The position numbers and the translations under genes are program-made. A stretch of DNA of 64,000 nt, from contig NC_081409.1 of NCBI RefSeq assembly GCF_030272615.1, positions 26,793,406 to 26,857,405 on the forward strand. The letters run 5' to 3'. The stretch is from Cryptomeria japonica (Eukaryota > Streptophyta > Pinopsida > Cupressales > Cupressaceae). The notes beneath the pieces were generated by a model. The model was not told the DNA's origin. It did not search any database and saw only the letters and a program-made list of their open reading frames with translations. Numbering within the stretch: the stretch's first letter is position 1; every line of letters begins with the position of its first letter. Shown here in pieces: positions 22,041 to 33,930 of the stretch.

Positions 22041-23759
22041 CTACATAATCATAGATTGGTAGCTTCCCAATTCTTTCTTATGATTTTGATAATATAATTG
22101 CCTTATATTTAAAAAGGTTCCTTCATAATGAGAATAGAGCACTAAAAGAAATACAATTATGAAGCACACAAAGTTAATTCTTGAAGTTAAATGCCAATAA
22201 TCTACTCAACACATAAATCTAATTTGTGAACTTAAATTTTGATAAGGCCACGATCACATGAAATATGAGGGACACAACAAAACTCATAGGCAACCTTATG
22301 AAATAATAAACATGGGTGGCTACAATAATTTTAGAACAAACCTGAGATTTTCTTACAAGAGAAAGAATATCGTGATCCAATAAGATAAATTCTTCTCAAA
22401 AGGTGTTAAATAAAGGGTATTTAGGCATTGGAGAGTCTATTTGACATTTTCCTCTTTTCCCAAGAGAGTGGGGAATAATTCATTAACAGATTGATTGTTA
22501 ACAAGTAATTGGGTAGTTTGGGAATATTAATACCTTAACCAATTTGAGGGACACCATGAGTAAAGAGATAGCCAAATTCTTTAACTACTAGTGCATAGAT
22601 TGCATGGGCAATATGCAATGCTTTCCATATAGAATTTAATAGACTAAAACAGGACTAATGACCTTTGATAGAATGTAGTCATATATTTGTGCAAAATTAA
22701 TTCAAATTAATATAAATGGATTGTTATTGAGAATGCTTGACCCATCCTATTCCTTCCCACACCGCGATATTGTCAAGAATATATTTGGATTTATAAATCT
22801 AATTTTCTTGGGACAAACAATAAGAGGAGTCAAATGATAAGCTTCAGATCATGAGCCTTTGCAATAATTTTGTAGGAGATATTGAGTGAAGTGATTGATC
22901 TCTAGTTGTATATCCTAAAGATTCATAAATTTACGCATGAATTTGATTTACCTTGATAGATAATAATACCTAAAATATTTGAATGGTAGGTGTATACGGT
23001 GAAAATGGAATGACAAACTATTGTAAAACCTACAAAGATCCAACCACATAAAACCCTAGTTCTAAAATTAAGAATCCACCATACACCAATGAAGAACCTA
23101 AAACAATAATATTAAAAACATGAAAGATTCTACTATTCACATGATTAGTAGGGTTTGATCTCCATTGTTTCCTATCTACATTGATCTTGTTTCATATGGT
23201 TGCTCTTAGATTGTGTATTGTGCACAAGATCTCAACAAAGAATGGATGGTTGTGTAGATGCTTGACTGCTTGATCGCATGAAGATTGATTTGATGCATTA
23301 GTTACGGATAGGAAAGGATGAAGGAATCCTCTTATATAGAGAACACATTAGAAAATGGATGGATAGGATTAAGAGGTGAAAGGATAAATGTTCAACTAAG
23401 ATTAAAGGGTAGGTATAGAAAATGTGAAAAATATGAAGAGGGTAGTTAAAGGCAAATTAAGAGATGAATGACAAGTGTCATGGAGGGAAAAAGCTAATGA
23501 ATTAATTAAATAAATAAAGATTTATTTAATTATTAGAAGAAGTGGGGCCAATTAAATAAATAAAATATTTATTTAATTTAAGGAAAGGATAATTTAAATA
23601 AATAAAAATATTTATTTAAATAGGGAAAGGCTAGAAGAGAATTAGTGAATCAATTAAATAAATAAAAAATTTGTTTAATTAATGGAAGGCTTGGGATACA
23701 ATAATTAGATAAATAAAATATTTATTTAATTAGGCTAGAACAATTTTAGGTCTCTGCAT
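22041..23759 (-). repeat. LTR-like remnant with promoter and AT palindromes
   Basis: No coding sequence. On the minus strand a boundary starting TGCAGAGACC (23758) is followed by five AT-rich inverted repeats and, about 430 bp in, a good TATA box (CTATATAAGAGG, near 23330), which looks like the U3 region of another LTR. Where it ends to the left is unclear. Confidence 0.4.
23504..23732. repeat. Five AT-rich inverted repeats
   Basis: Near-perfect palindromes of 28-30 bp, each of the form AATTAAATAAATAAA...ATTTATTTAATT, lie at 23504-23531, 23550-23578, 23592-23621, 23652-23680 and 23703-23732, separated by GC-richer purine spacers of the GGAAAGG or GGAAGGC kind. Confidence 0.85.
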
Positions 23760-25049
23760 TTTGCCCCTGTTTGAGACAATGCATCTTGTCATGTTGGCTC
23801 AAAGAAGATAAGATAAATTGATACAATATTTGCCCCAATAAGGAAGACAATATGCCCCCTCGAGAGATTGGGTGAAAAAGTTTCAAAAAATTGCAAACAA
23901 TCTCTTGAAAAGAAAGAATGGCTAGAAGGGATAAGGATAAGACAACATGCTCAGGCGAGTGAAAAATGGACTAAAAAAGGATCAACGGAAAGGAAAAAGG
24001 TAGTAGGAGGCGAGAACCACCAGTTAGGGTTCCACAACCTATATATAGTGGCTACAGGGAGAAACATCCTCATTTGCATCCATAGCATTTGAGAGATCCG
24101 AGTGTAGAGAGAATCCATGGAGCTTAGTAGAGAAATTAATAGTTGGAGAGCGATGGCAGTTAGACTACACAGCTTTGATCGAGTCCGACGGTTCACGCGA
24201 CCTGCGGACATGGGTGAGTCGGTATGTACCTCAAACTTGCTTGGTGATTTAGCATATATTGAGCATCTATTAGGCTAGAATGTTGGATCAAACACAAATG
24301 CGAAAGCGAGTTTTAGGGTTTTGAACACATAAATGTTGTGTTAGGGCACGTATGCGATGCGATGGCGCATATAGGTCTAGGGAGTCCCTATATGTGATTG
24401 TAATCACATATATGTTGGTAGAATCTGTGTTTAGGTTTACTATAGTGTACGTGTCTCCAAAGCCATTTATAGGTCTAGCAACATCATGTATATGTGCAAA
24501 AGTGCATATGTGTAGGATAAAACTGTGTATGTGAAGTGATAATGCATATAAGCAATGCCTTATTACGTATGTCAAATAGTCTAAAATTAATAGTTATGTG
24601 ATAAACATATGTTGTCAATTGGATAAAATGTCGAGATGATATATTGAGACAGGTGCCCCAGATAAGATAGGATATAATTAAGGCAATAATCTTTGACAAT
24701 GTGATAAACATGTATCACCAATTGGATAAACTGTCAAAGTGATAAACGACGACAGGTGCTCTTAGTGAGATGCAGGATGCTAAGCAATTCTAGGATAAGT
24801 CATCGGATTGATAAAATCAAACAAGTGCTCTACTAGGATAGGATAAGATTGAGTGTAATGTGATAAACATGTACACTAACAAAAAATAGCGCCATTTGAT
24901 AAACATAAGCAATATAGGGATAGAGCTTGATGAGTAGCACCATGTGATAAACAAAAATATCGCAAGGCTAGGGTAGGATAAGATAAGCAATGTCATGTGA
25001 TAAACATAAATACTACTAGGACTAATGCGATTGGTTACTATGATTGCAC
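23760..25049 (+). promoter_or_regulatory. Region upstream of PMD-R: TATA box, possible first exon, GATAAACA repeats
   Basis: A plus-strand TATA box (CTATATATAG, 24039-24048) lies about 75 bp upstream of an ATG at 24117 in good context; a short open stretch to about 24213 ends at a possible splice donor (GGTGAGTC). This could be the first exon of PMD-R. From 24598 to 25005 the motif GTGATAAACA and variants recurs seven times in diverged, loosely repeated sequence. No other gene is seen here. Confidence 0.35.
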
Positions 25050-27620
25050 GAGTATCTAGCTTAGTTGGAGTCATGACAGATATTCCCTATGACATAGAGG
25101 CTACGACCGAACCTGACAGAGGATGACCATATAGCTATAACAACAATGGGTTTGAGACATATTATGTTCATGCCTGAGATTTGAATGAATATGGGACTAT
25201 TGATTGATATTGCAGAGAGATGGCACTCTGAGACATGCTCCTTTAATTTGTCAACTGATGAGATGTCAGATACTCTCAAGGATGTTTATAGGATACTACA
25301 GATGCCTATCATAGGAGTAATGGTCATCTATGATCGTGATGGGGATGTGGATGCTCTGCAGCGAGTGCTCATGGATCCAAAATCTAGAGATCAGGGGAGG
25401 ACACTTGAGTTGGGAGGATATGTACACCAGTGGGCATGTGTGGGCTACAGTGATAGTGAAAGGAAGCTAAGGCGCGGAAAATGCTTCCTAACACTAATCT
25501 AGTGGGGGAGATTCTACAAATTTTCTTTACATATCTTCTATTACAGAAAACAGAAACACATTTATACATAGCAAATAAACATGCAGTCGTGGGGAAAACC
25601 CTTTCGGGTAAAAAACCCCACACTCCAAAAGCACAATACTTTGTATTCTGGTAATCAAAATATTACAATACAATGCCAGCACTTCGCTTCTTCAATAGGA
25701 GTCTACAACTACAACCCACAACCTAGGCTAATTCTGGTAGCATAAAACTTCACCTACAAACATTACATATATAACACTCATCAAGACTACCTTTTATAGA
25801 CAAATACAACTCAAGAGGAAGCTTATAGATGAAGCATCAAGATGGGGTCGTGCATAACATTTGGCCCTATTTTTTGGCCATGAAAAAGGATGCAAATGAC
25901 ACATGTACGTCTCCAAATGACTCCCCATTCAAACCTCCTAAGTTGGGAACTCAAAATTTACTATTTCGAGGTATGATAGATGCTCTTACGCATCTTACAA
26001 ATATCATAACTTACAATGATTACAGTTGTAAGAGAATCTGTAATAAATGACTAATTTTAGCTTATTCTCTTAAAAACCCGTCATAACCCTCTCCATGCAA
26101 AAGGTATCCCCTGCCATCCATTATGTCATGGAATCTGTCATAGGCTAACACTTGACAAGATCCTCACGTGGGATGCCTACCTCCACATGTGCAGCATATA
26201 TGTTATACAATCATCACCAAGTAGGATGCCACCAAGCCTGTGGATCCCACTATATATGACTAGACATTTGTAGGAAACAAATAAAATAATAAGTTAATAA
26301 ATAAATGCATAAGACAATGTTAGGATTTGCAAAGGTTGAGACACCTTAATCCGAACGAATAGGAGGGATTATCAGTGGGTTCCTATGTCCAAACAAGATG
26401 ACACACGGGTTGGCTAATGGATGTGGTAGGGCTTAGGAGATGCTCATGACACAAAGTACGAGGTTTGAATGGGGACCGTGTGTACTAGCACACCTATATA
26501 ATGAGTTACATTAGTTCATGTACCTCAACGAATATGGCCTTGGATGCGGAGTTACTTTGTTACAATTTTGGGGCTATGAGCATATAATAGTGACTTGACC
26601 AGTACATTTCAGATTCAGAGGATACAAATAGTCATATGTGCATACATATTCTATGATCACTTCTCAACCATGACTAGGGAAGTTGGAGTATTGGCGACAA
26701 GTTATAGATGACATTGATACTATGATATGATGACAATACTTGGATTGTGAGGTGTGGTTGGAGGATGGTATAGGGCTACCATTTTGTTTCAGGACTAGAT
26801 ATTTGATTGGGTGATGCCCTACATTTTGGATAGGTAGCTTGTGGATAGGATATCTCGGTAGTTTGGTAGGATCCAATAGATGCCACGGGGGCCTACAGAG
26901 TTTGCGCGTACAATTTGAGCAGGGACAGTGGGGCCTAGTTTTGTCATATGATGTTGCGGTTATAGAGATCCAGGTGCTTGTGTCGATGCCATGGGACCTT
27001 ATGAGAGATGCAGTGGATGCGGGTATGACACTTGAGTATGAGGTCTATTTTAGAGCACATCCGTTCCCACATCTTACAACACCAGGAGAGCTAGTACCAA
27101 GGTTTGAGGATGAGAATGACAATGAGGATGGAGGAGGTAGACAGAGGAGATGGAGGAGAGGGGGAGTTAGGAGGGTGGTCCAAGGGAGGGGGAGAGGAGG
27201 GGATGATGGAGGCTGAGGAGGAGATGGATAGGATAAGGTAGGTAGACCATCGAGGCTACTTAGAGGGAGAGGGGGACAACCGGTATAGGGTGACTTAGGA
27301 TCAAGCTATGCATATTGCATCAAGGATGGGGAGGAGATTGACTACTAGAGGAGCCTATTTGAGGTTGTAGTTCCTCCACACCTCAGATCAGGTAGTTACA
27401 GATAGGCCTCACAGAGTACTACAATAGGGAGAGATAGGTAGAGGGATTCTAGTGGTGGAGTGATGGGACCACCACCACCAATAGGATTAATGGGAGGGGG
27501 ATGGCGAGACTATCCAAGGGCTAGGCCTTTGAGACCTCAGATTCTATCAAGGCTTATTGGCTCTGAGGGAGGGAGTTCATCATATATTTCTAGTCCATCG
27601 ATGTATCAATTTTGTATGAT
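25050..27620 (+). pseudogene. PMD-R: second plant mobile domain pseudogene
   Basis: The part at 25170-25490 gives LLIDIAERWHSETCSFNL then LKDVYRILQMPIIG, clearly matching PMD-L's MERWDADTSTF...VYRILHLPIIG. The rest resumes after an inserted LTR: about 26380-26590 (with GVTLLQFWGYEHI) and 26839-27216, ending in a Gly/Arg-rich low-complexity tail. The two PMD copies are clearly diverged members of one family rather than a recent duplication. Frameshifts, stops and the insertion make it non-functional. Confidence 0.7.
25492..26336 (-). repeat. Solo LTR-like insertion in PMD-R
   Basis: PMD coding similarity stops near 25490 and returns near 26380. The stretch between has LTR traits on the minus strand: a TATA box (TATAAAAGG, near 25795), a GGGGTTTTTTACCCG then AAGGGTTTTCC block near 25600 and a short poly-C run close to the left end. 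Exact ends and a target duplication could not be fixed. Confidence 0.45.
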
Positions 27621-27752
27621 GATGTAGACACCTTCGGGTGATTTTGTAGTCTTATGATTTTTAGACATTATTGTATCATGACTCATTATTCTTTTTGATA
27701 TACATGCGAGATGATCTATTTCGGCGGCGATTATATGCATGTGTATGATTCT

Positions 27753-28893
27753 TGTTGGCCTTTGGTATTTCGGTGATGCTCTGGTGAAGTTTGATGGTTC
27801 TTGATGCTTGTAGATACTTAGGAGTTATTATTGATGGAAACTTACTCTACTGATCTGATCTGGTATGGATTTTTGGTTAACTGAATGTCTTGAATATAGT
27901 ACTTTTGGACTAAGACTGTCGGCGCAGCTCAGTATACAGTTTTATGATTTTTCGTTCAAGCAGTTTTAATTTCAATGATCGGTGACTAATTGGTTGGGTA
28001 TATGAAGCAGATTATCACATCAATCCACCCTCTAGTATTGATTCCTACGCCTGTTTGACAGTCTGGTATCCGGTAGAACAGTAAAACATAGTACTTTTCA
28101 TTTTTGATGGTGTAACGTGTGACCAGATTCTTTATGTTAATCCTGGTGATTGGAAACATGCTTGGGGTTGATATGTGAGACCTATAAGAATTATGTGATC
28201 ATTTATTTTGGGTCTAGTATATGGTTCGGCAATAGATCTCAGCTGAACTGCAACTACACATTTCATTTTTGATATTTGGTGAAGCCGACTTGTGAGAGAT
28301 TAATTTTGAGTGTTCGAATATATAAGACTGTTTGGGTTAATGGATTAGGTGTTGTATATAATCTGTGTGGTGTTTTTGGAGTGATTGAGTGCAGTTTCAT
28401 GTGCGCACTCTGAATTGTGTTGATTCGATAGAGCAGAACATAGCAGTTTATCAGAATAGTGGATCATTTTAAGCCTAACTGGAACTAATGTTTGGCATAG
28501 TTAGATGTTATTTTCCAGTTCACTACTTATTGTAATAAGTTTGTAATCTCTTGTAAGCCATTGATCCTTCCTCCGGGGTTCTAGCCTCGTTTTTGTAACT
28601 TGAGCAGTGAGCTCTAGGCAGTGTGCCTAAATGCAAGTGCATTCCCCTTATGTAATATTGTTTTTCTACTGACCATCGTGAAATAATATTGTGGGCTCAA
28701 ATCCCACCATAATTTTTCCCAATTGGGTTTCCACGTAAAAAATCTTGGTGTAATGGTTGCATGGTTACTTGTTTTATGTTTCTGCACTTTGCTTTCTTTG
28801 CTATTCATCTGATTGTTAAAGAATCATATTAACAAATTCAAAATTTGAAAAACACTGATTCACCCCCCCTCTTAGTGTTCATTGATTCCAACA
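27753..28893 (+). repeat. 5' LTR of element E
   Basis: 1,141 bp, TGTTGGCCTTTGG to GATTCCAACA. It has a TATA box (ATATATAAGAC, about 28318-28328), the ATTTTTCCCAATTGGG block near 28711 and a poly-C tract at 28862-28869. Confidence 0.85.
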
Positions 28894-28961
28894 AATGGTA
28901 TCATATCCTAGTTTCTCCGACGAATCCTAACCACTTGAGGAAGGTTCGAGAGATTGAATCA

Positions 28962-29853
28962 ATGGATTCTAGTTTGCAGAGACAACTTTGTGTGGCTCTT
29001 GAAGATCTTGATGACGTGAGAAATGAAATAAGTTCCTTGAAGAGAAACTTGAATGCAGTTGAAGACTTCATTAATGACTTGAAAAATCAAGTGAACACTT
29101 CAAGAGACAAGAGGAAAGAGCTAATAGACAAACTAAAAGAAAAGAAGAACAAAGCATGGAGAATCAGGACAAGTCTGGTGAATGTGAGAAGCTTGCTAGA
29201 GAGAATGTTGTATTGAAGAACGAGATGCAATCCATAGTGATGAAGTTGACTAAGGAGATTGAAGACCGAAAGAAGAATGAAGAAAGTCTGACTCAATCAT
29301 TGAAAGACAGATTAGATGAATGTTTCAGACTTACCTATGAGAATGATCAGTTGAAGCTGGAGTTGACACAATTAAGGAATAATGGTCAAGAACTTGAAAG
29401 ACAGATTGTTGCCCTAAGATATGAACTTGTTACTGCAAATGAATACAAAGACAAATTCAATGCTATCTCAGCAAGGCTGGATGATATGTTGGACAGTCAG
29501 AGACATGGAAAATACATTAGAGGACTTGGATATGAGAAAGGAGCATCCTCTGGTTCTGGACATAGCAATGCAAAGCCTAAGAACAAGAATCCTCTGGTAA
29601 GACAGCGTAATGCTTACAAATTCAATGGTAGATGTTTTACTTGCAATAAATTTGGTCATATGGAAAATCAATGTAGAAGTAAGATGAATAATGGAATGAT
29701 GAATAATGTGAACAATGGTCCTACCTTTACTGGTCAATGTTTCGTATGCAACAATTTTGGTCACAAGTCAAAAATGTGCAGAGCAGTAAAGAATAACTTT
29801 CAGAATATGAGATGTTATACTTGTGGGATGTTTGGACATATCTCTAACCAATG
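28962..29853 (+). pseudogene. gag: gag of element E
   Basis: Starts MDSSLQRQLCVALEDLDDV at 28962. A frameshift near 29150-29160 moves the frame, after which it runs to 29853. A long coiled coil (K/E/N/L-rich, about 230 residues) is followed by GRCFTCNKFGHMENQC, QCFVCNNFGHKSKMC and CYTCGMFGHISNQ; the last knuckle lost its final Cys to a TGA stop. Strong likeness to the gag at 3251 (shared EIEDRKKNEE and NAYKFNG) links the two elements to one lineage. Confidence 0.85.
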
Positions 29854-29856
29854 AGA

Positions 29857-32800
29857 AGGTACTCTTAGTCTTGATAATGGAAAGACAAAAATAAAAAATG
29901 TCTTGTATGTTGAAGGGTTGAAGCATAAACTTCTTAGTGTTAGTCAAATTTGTAATCACAGATACACCCTTATTTTTCATTCTCAATCTTGTCATATAAG
30001 AAAGGCAAGTTCAAAAGAAGTAGTTGGTAATGAAAATAGAATAGAAAACAACCCATAATCTTGAAATCAAGGGAGAAAAATGCTATATGGGACAAACAAA
30101 TGAAAGTTGGTTATGGCATAGAAGAATGAGCTATATAAATTTTGATAATCTCGTGAAATTTAGCACCAAAAACTCTTTGCAAGCAATATAAGCATGAGAA
30201 ACATACAAAAGAAAGCTTCAATTGAAAGGAGTATTCAAAAACAAAGTCATTGGAACTTGTCCATATGGATCTCTATGACCTACAAGAATACAAAGTTTGC
30301 AAGGTGAGAGTTATTTTATGTTAGTCGTTGATAATTATTCAAGAATGGCATGGGTTACATTCCTGAAATAAAAAAATATGAAGTATTCGAGAAGTTTAAA
30401 TATTTTAAAGCCTTGTTTGAAAATGAAACTAGGCTAAAAATTAAGTGCTCGAGATCAGATTGAGGAGGTGAGTTCACGTCAAATGAATTTGAAGACTTTT
30501 GTGAGTATCATAGAATAAAGAGATTTTTTAGTTTTAATGACTCCACAACATAGTGGAGTTATAGAAACGAAGAATCAAATCATGCAAGAGATGGTTAGAA
30601 GAATGTTGAATGAATCTAAGCTACCATACAATTTTTGGAGAGAAGTTGTTTGTTAGACTTGTGTGAATATTGTTGTCATTGATGTCAAACCAGTTATCTA
30701 GTTTGGACCAGATAGGATGTAGTTTTGTGCTATCTGGATTGGTCTGGATATTGTGTGTAGTTGATATGTACAATTATTTTGTTATGGGCAGATGTTATGA
30801 TGCAGTTTGATGGAGGTGATATAATGAAGTGTTTTCTGAAGTAATTTATGGAAGATCTTTGTTCTAGAATTCTGAGTTCTCATTGATCCCGGTATCAATT
30901 ATGTGATCCATAATTAGCTGTTTTGGTCATGTCAGTGGTATCTCTTCGAGTTTCATGTTGTAGTATTCTTGGTATGCATGGAGTCTGCATCTTTGGAGTT
31001 TGGAGATGTTGGGCTTAAGTTTTGTGATAATGGGTCAGTATCTTTGGGTCCGGATGACCCTGTCTCATTCTGGTAATCTCAGTATATGCATTAGCAAATG
31101 AAGAGTGAAAAAGGAAGTGTGTAGAGATCTTGTGGAGGCCAACATGAGTGTCCTATTTATGTTGGATAATGTGTTGGGCTTGGCCGACACATTATTCTGT
31201 GTTTGTGTCCTCTGGTATATATATGTAGTAGCATGCATTGTGGGATATGCAAGAGATTAAGGAAACATATGAGGTGTGTGTGCGAAAGAGACATAGCAGT
31301 GAAGATAGCAGAGAAGTGGAGTGTGAAGTGTGAGTTGCAAATAGTGAAGACAAAATAAGAGTACAAATAGTGTTGTAATGGTGCAGTAGTCCTTCACCGA
31401 ACCTGTTATAGGACAATTGTATAGAGATCTTTAACCGAGTCTATTTTAGGGTTTGTGAATTATGATTTGAGCTTAATCTTAGAACTGATCTCATGCATTT
31501 GGAGATGCAATCCTTTTCAGTTCAACCTTTTCTCTTACAGTGAGCATTCTAACAGTGAGCCATCTTTTGTATCTTTGCAATGAGCAATCCGACAGTGAGT
31601 CATTTTTGTAATCTGGCAATGAGCCACCCCTTTTTATAAACACCATATAACTAGTTATATTGTCCTAAGAGTTAACACTCTCTGTGGTTTTTCCCATTTG
31701 GGTTTTCCACATATAAAATCCATTGTTTCTCTTGAGGTCGTGTTCTTCATGTTTATTCTACATTTGTTGTTTTATATTTGTTAAATATGTTTGATGAAGT
31801 TTGATATTTCAACGAAAGATTAAAGTTGTGTAAAAAAAATTATATATGTGGGAATATTGATTCACCCCCCTCTTTGTATTCTAGTCCTTTCAACCTAGTC
31901 AACGGTTGTTACCACAATAGTATACATTTTGAATAGAGGGCAAATTAGGGTCAACAATGGCAAAACACCTTATGATTATGGAAGGGGAGAATGACAAAAA
32001 TTAAATATTTCAATATTTTTTAGAGTAAGTGCTACATAAGAAGAGATGATGAAGATTTGGGAAATTTTGACATTAGACATGATGAAGGCATCTTCTTTGG
32101 TTATTCCTCGAGAAGAAAGGCTTCTAGATGTTACCATAAAATATTACAGAAGATTGCAAAGTGCCAATATAAAATTGAATGAAGCAATGCATCAAAAGGA
32201 TAAAATACAACCAAATGATCACCTAGAAGACTCAAGTTGAAGGAAAGAAGAATTTGCAGACTCAAGCTACAAGGAATAAGAAGAAGATGATGAAAAAGAA
32301 TAAATAGGACAAAAAGATACAAAGACACCATCTTGATTTGTCTAGAGAAATCATTCAAAAAATCTAATTCTTGATGATAATGATATTGAAGTTCAAACAA
32401 GAAAAAGATTAGCAAGTGCATCAGGACATGCAAATTTCTCCTTACCATCTAAAATTGAGCCTAAGGACTTTGCAAAAGCTAAAAAGACAAGCATTGGATT
32501 GATGCTATGGAAGAATATATGAATCAAATTGAAAAGAATGAGACATGGGAACTTGTTCCAAAACCAAAAGAAAACAATGTGATGCATACCAAGTGGGTCT
32601 TTGGGAATAAGTTGAATGAAGGTGGTCAAGTGGTAAGAAACAAAGCAAGGCTAGTTTGTAAAGGTCATGCTCAATTTGAATGTAATGATTTTGAAGAAAC
32701 CTTTGCTCATGCTTCAAGGTTAGAAGCTATTAGAATATTTTAAAATTTTCTTGTTTCAAGAACTTTAAAGTATATCAAATGGATGTTAAGTCAAACTTTT

Positions 32801-33925
32801 TCAAACTTTTTTAAAGTATACATTGAATAACTAGAAGGTTTCCTATTATTAGAGAATAAGGGTTATGTGTGCAAGTTGGAAAAAAACACTTTATGGGCTA
32901 AAATAAGCCCCGAAGGCCTAATACTTAAGACTTGACAAATACCTACAACAATATGGCTTCGAAAAGAGGAATTGTGGATAGTAATCTCTACATCAAGGAT
33001 AAAGATGAGAATTAATTGATTTTTGCGGTTTATGTAGATGAATCATTTTTAGAGGCAACATTAACAATTGTGCCAAGAATTTACAAATGAAATGAAAAGG
33101 GAGTTTGAGATATCTATGCCTTGGTTTACAAATTTCTCAATCTGAAAAATGTTCTCACAAGCTAAATACATCAAGGAAATGTTGGATAAATTCGAGATGG
33201 AAGAAAAAAAACTGTTAGCACATCCATGCTTATAGACTATACGTTAAGCAAAGATGATGAATCTTCTGAAGCAAATAAAACATTGTATAGGTCAATGATT
33301 GGGAGCCTACTATATGTGATAACGTCAAGACTAAACATTATGTAAGCAGCAAGCATGGTGGCACATGTTCAAGCAACACCAAAAGAAACTTGTGCAAGAA
33401 GTCAAAAAGATATTTAAATATTTAAAATGTACTTTGGACTTTAGTTTGCGGTATTCAACGGTTGAATATCTCATCTTAATAGCATACACAAATGCAGATT
33501 GGGTGGGCAGGTTTGATGATAGAAAAAGTACAAGTGGAGTAGCATTATTTCTTGGCAACAATCTAGCGTCTTGGTTAAGCAAGAAACAACCTTCAATTTC
33601 TTTATTCATAGTAGAGGTTGAATACATAGCAACAACATCATGTTGCACACAAGGTCTTTGGATGAAGCAAACATTGAGGGCATAATTAAGATTGAATATG
33701 ATCATCTCATTTGCATACTTTGTTACAACACTAGTGCAATCAATATCTCACATAATATTGTTATGCACTATTGAACAAATCGCATTCCTACCAAATATCA
33801 TTTTTTAAGAGAATAGATAGCAGAAGAGAATGTCAAGTTGGAGTACATTGCTATAAGGGAACGAATTGCAGATATTTTCAAGCCCCTTCCTAAAGATACT
33901 TTTCAATATATTAGATAGAAATTGG
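29857..33925 (+). pseudogene. pol: pol remains of element E (interrupted by a solo LTR)
   Basis: GAG-pre-integrase region (KNVLYVEGLKHKLLSVSQ, then WLWHRRMSYINFDNL, 29857-30180); integrase core in several frames to 30650 (ending LPYNFWREVV); after the LTR the same protein continues TTIVYILNRGQIRVNNGKT from 31911; integrase C-terminal part with DEGIFFGYSSRRKA near 32085; RT start ([20 protein letters not shown], 32530-32740); RNase H (SLLYVITSRLNIM near 33310, then ADWVGRFDDRKSTSGVALFL, about 33500). Numerous frameshifts and stops; most of the RT palm is unrecognisable. Long dead. Confidence 0.82.
30651..31904 (+). repeat. Solo LTR inserted in the integrase of element E
   Basis: 1,254 bp, from TGTTAGACTTGTG to TAGTCAACG, with a TATA run (TATATATATG near 31213), the GGTTTTTCCCATTTGGG block (31688) and a poly-C tract (31864-31870). 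GTTGTT flanks it on both sides (30645-30650 and 31905-31910), and removing the insert rejoins the integrase frame exactly. Confidence 0.9.
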
Positions 33926-33930
33926 GAGTG

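Larger units (their letters stand above)
27753..33930 (+). mobile_element. Element E: decayed autonomous-type Copia retrotransposon
   Basis: Holds 5' LTR (27753-28893), degenerate primer site (TGGTATCATATCC, 28896), gag (28962-29853) and pol remains (29857-33925) in Copia order: GAG-pre-integrase, integrase, RT, RNase H. Its gag is the same coiled-coil and zinc-knuckle type as that of element B. No polypurine tract or 3' LTR follows; the sequence fades into AT-rich DNA after about 33950, so the 3' end is deleted. Confidence 0.85.

Noticed and set aside
19230-23758. One 4.5-kb gypsy LTR ending at the TGCAGAGACC boundary
   Set aside because: A better minus-strand LTR start, TGTCGTAAATTG at 22040, gives a normal length; the DNA to its right has its own TATA box and is treated as a separate remnant.
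24117-24213. Independent small gene downstream of the TATA box at 24040
   Set aside because: Too short, and it ends at a splice-donor-like site; at best a first exon of the PMD-R pseudogene.
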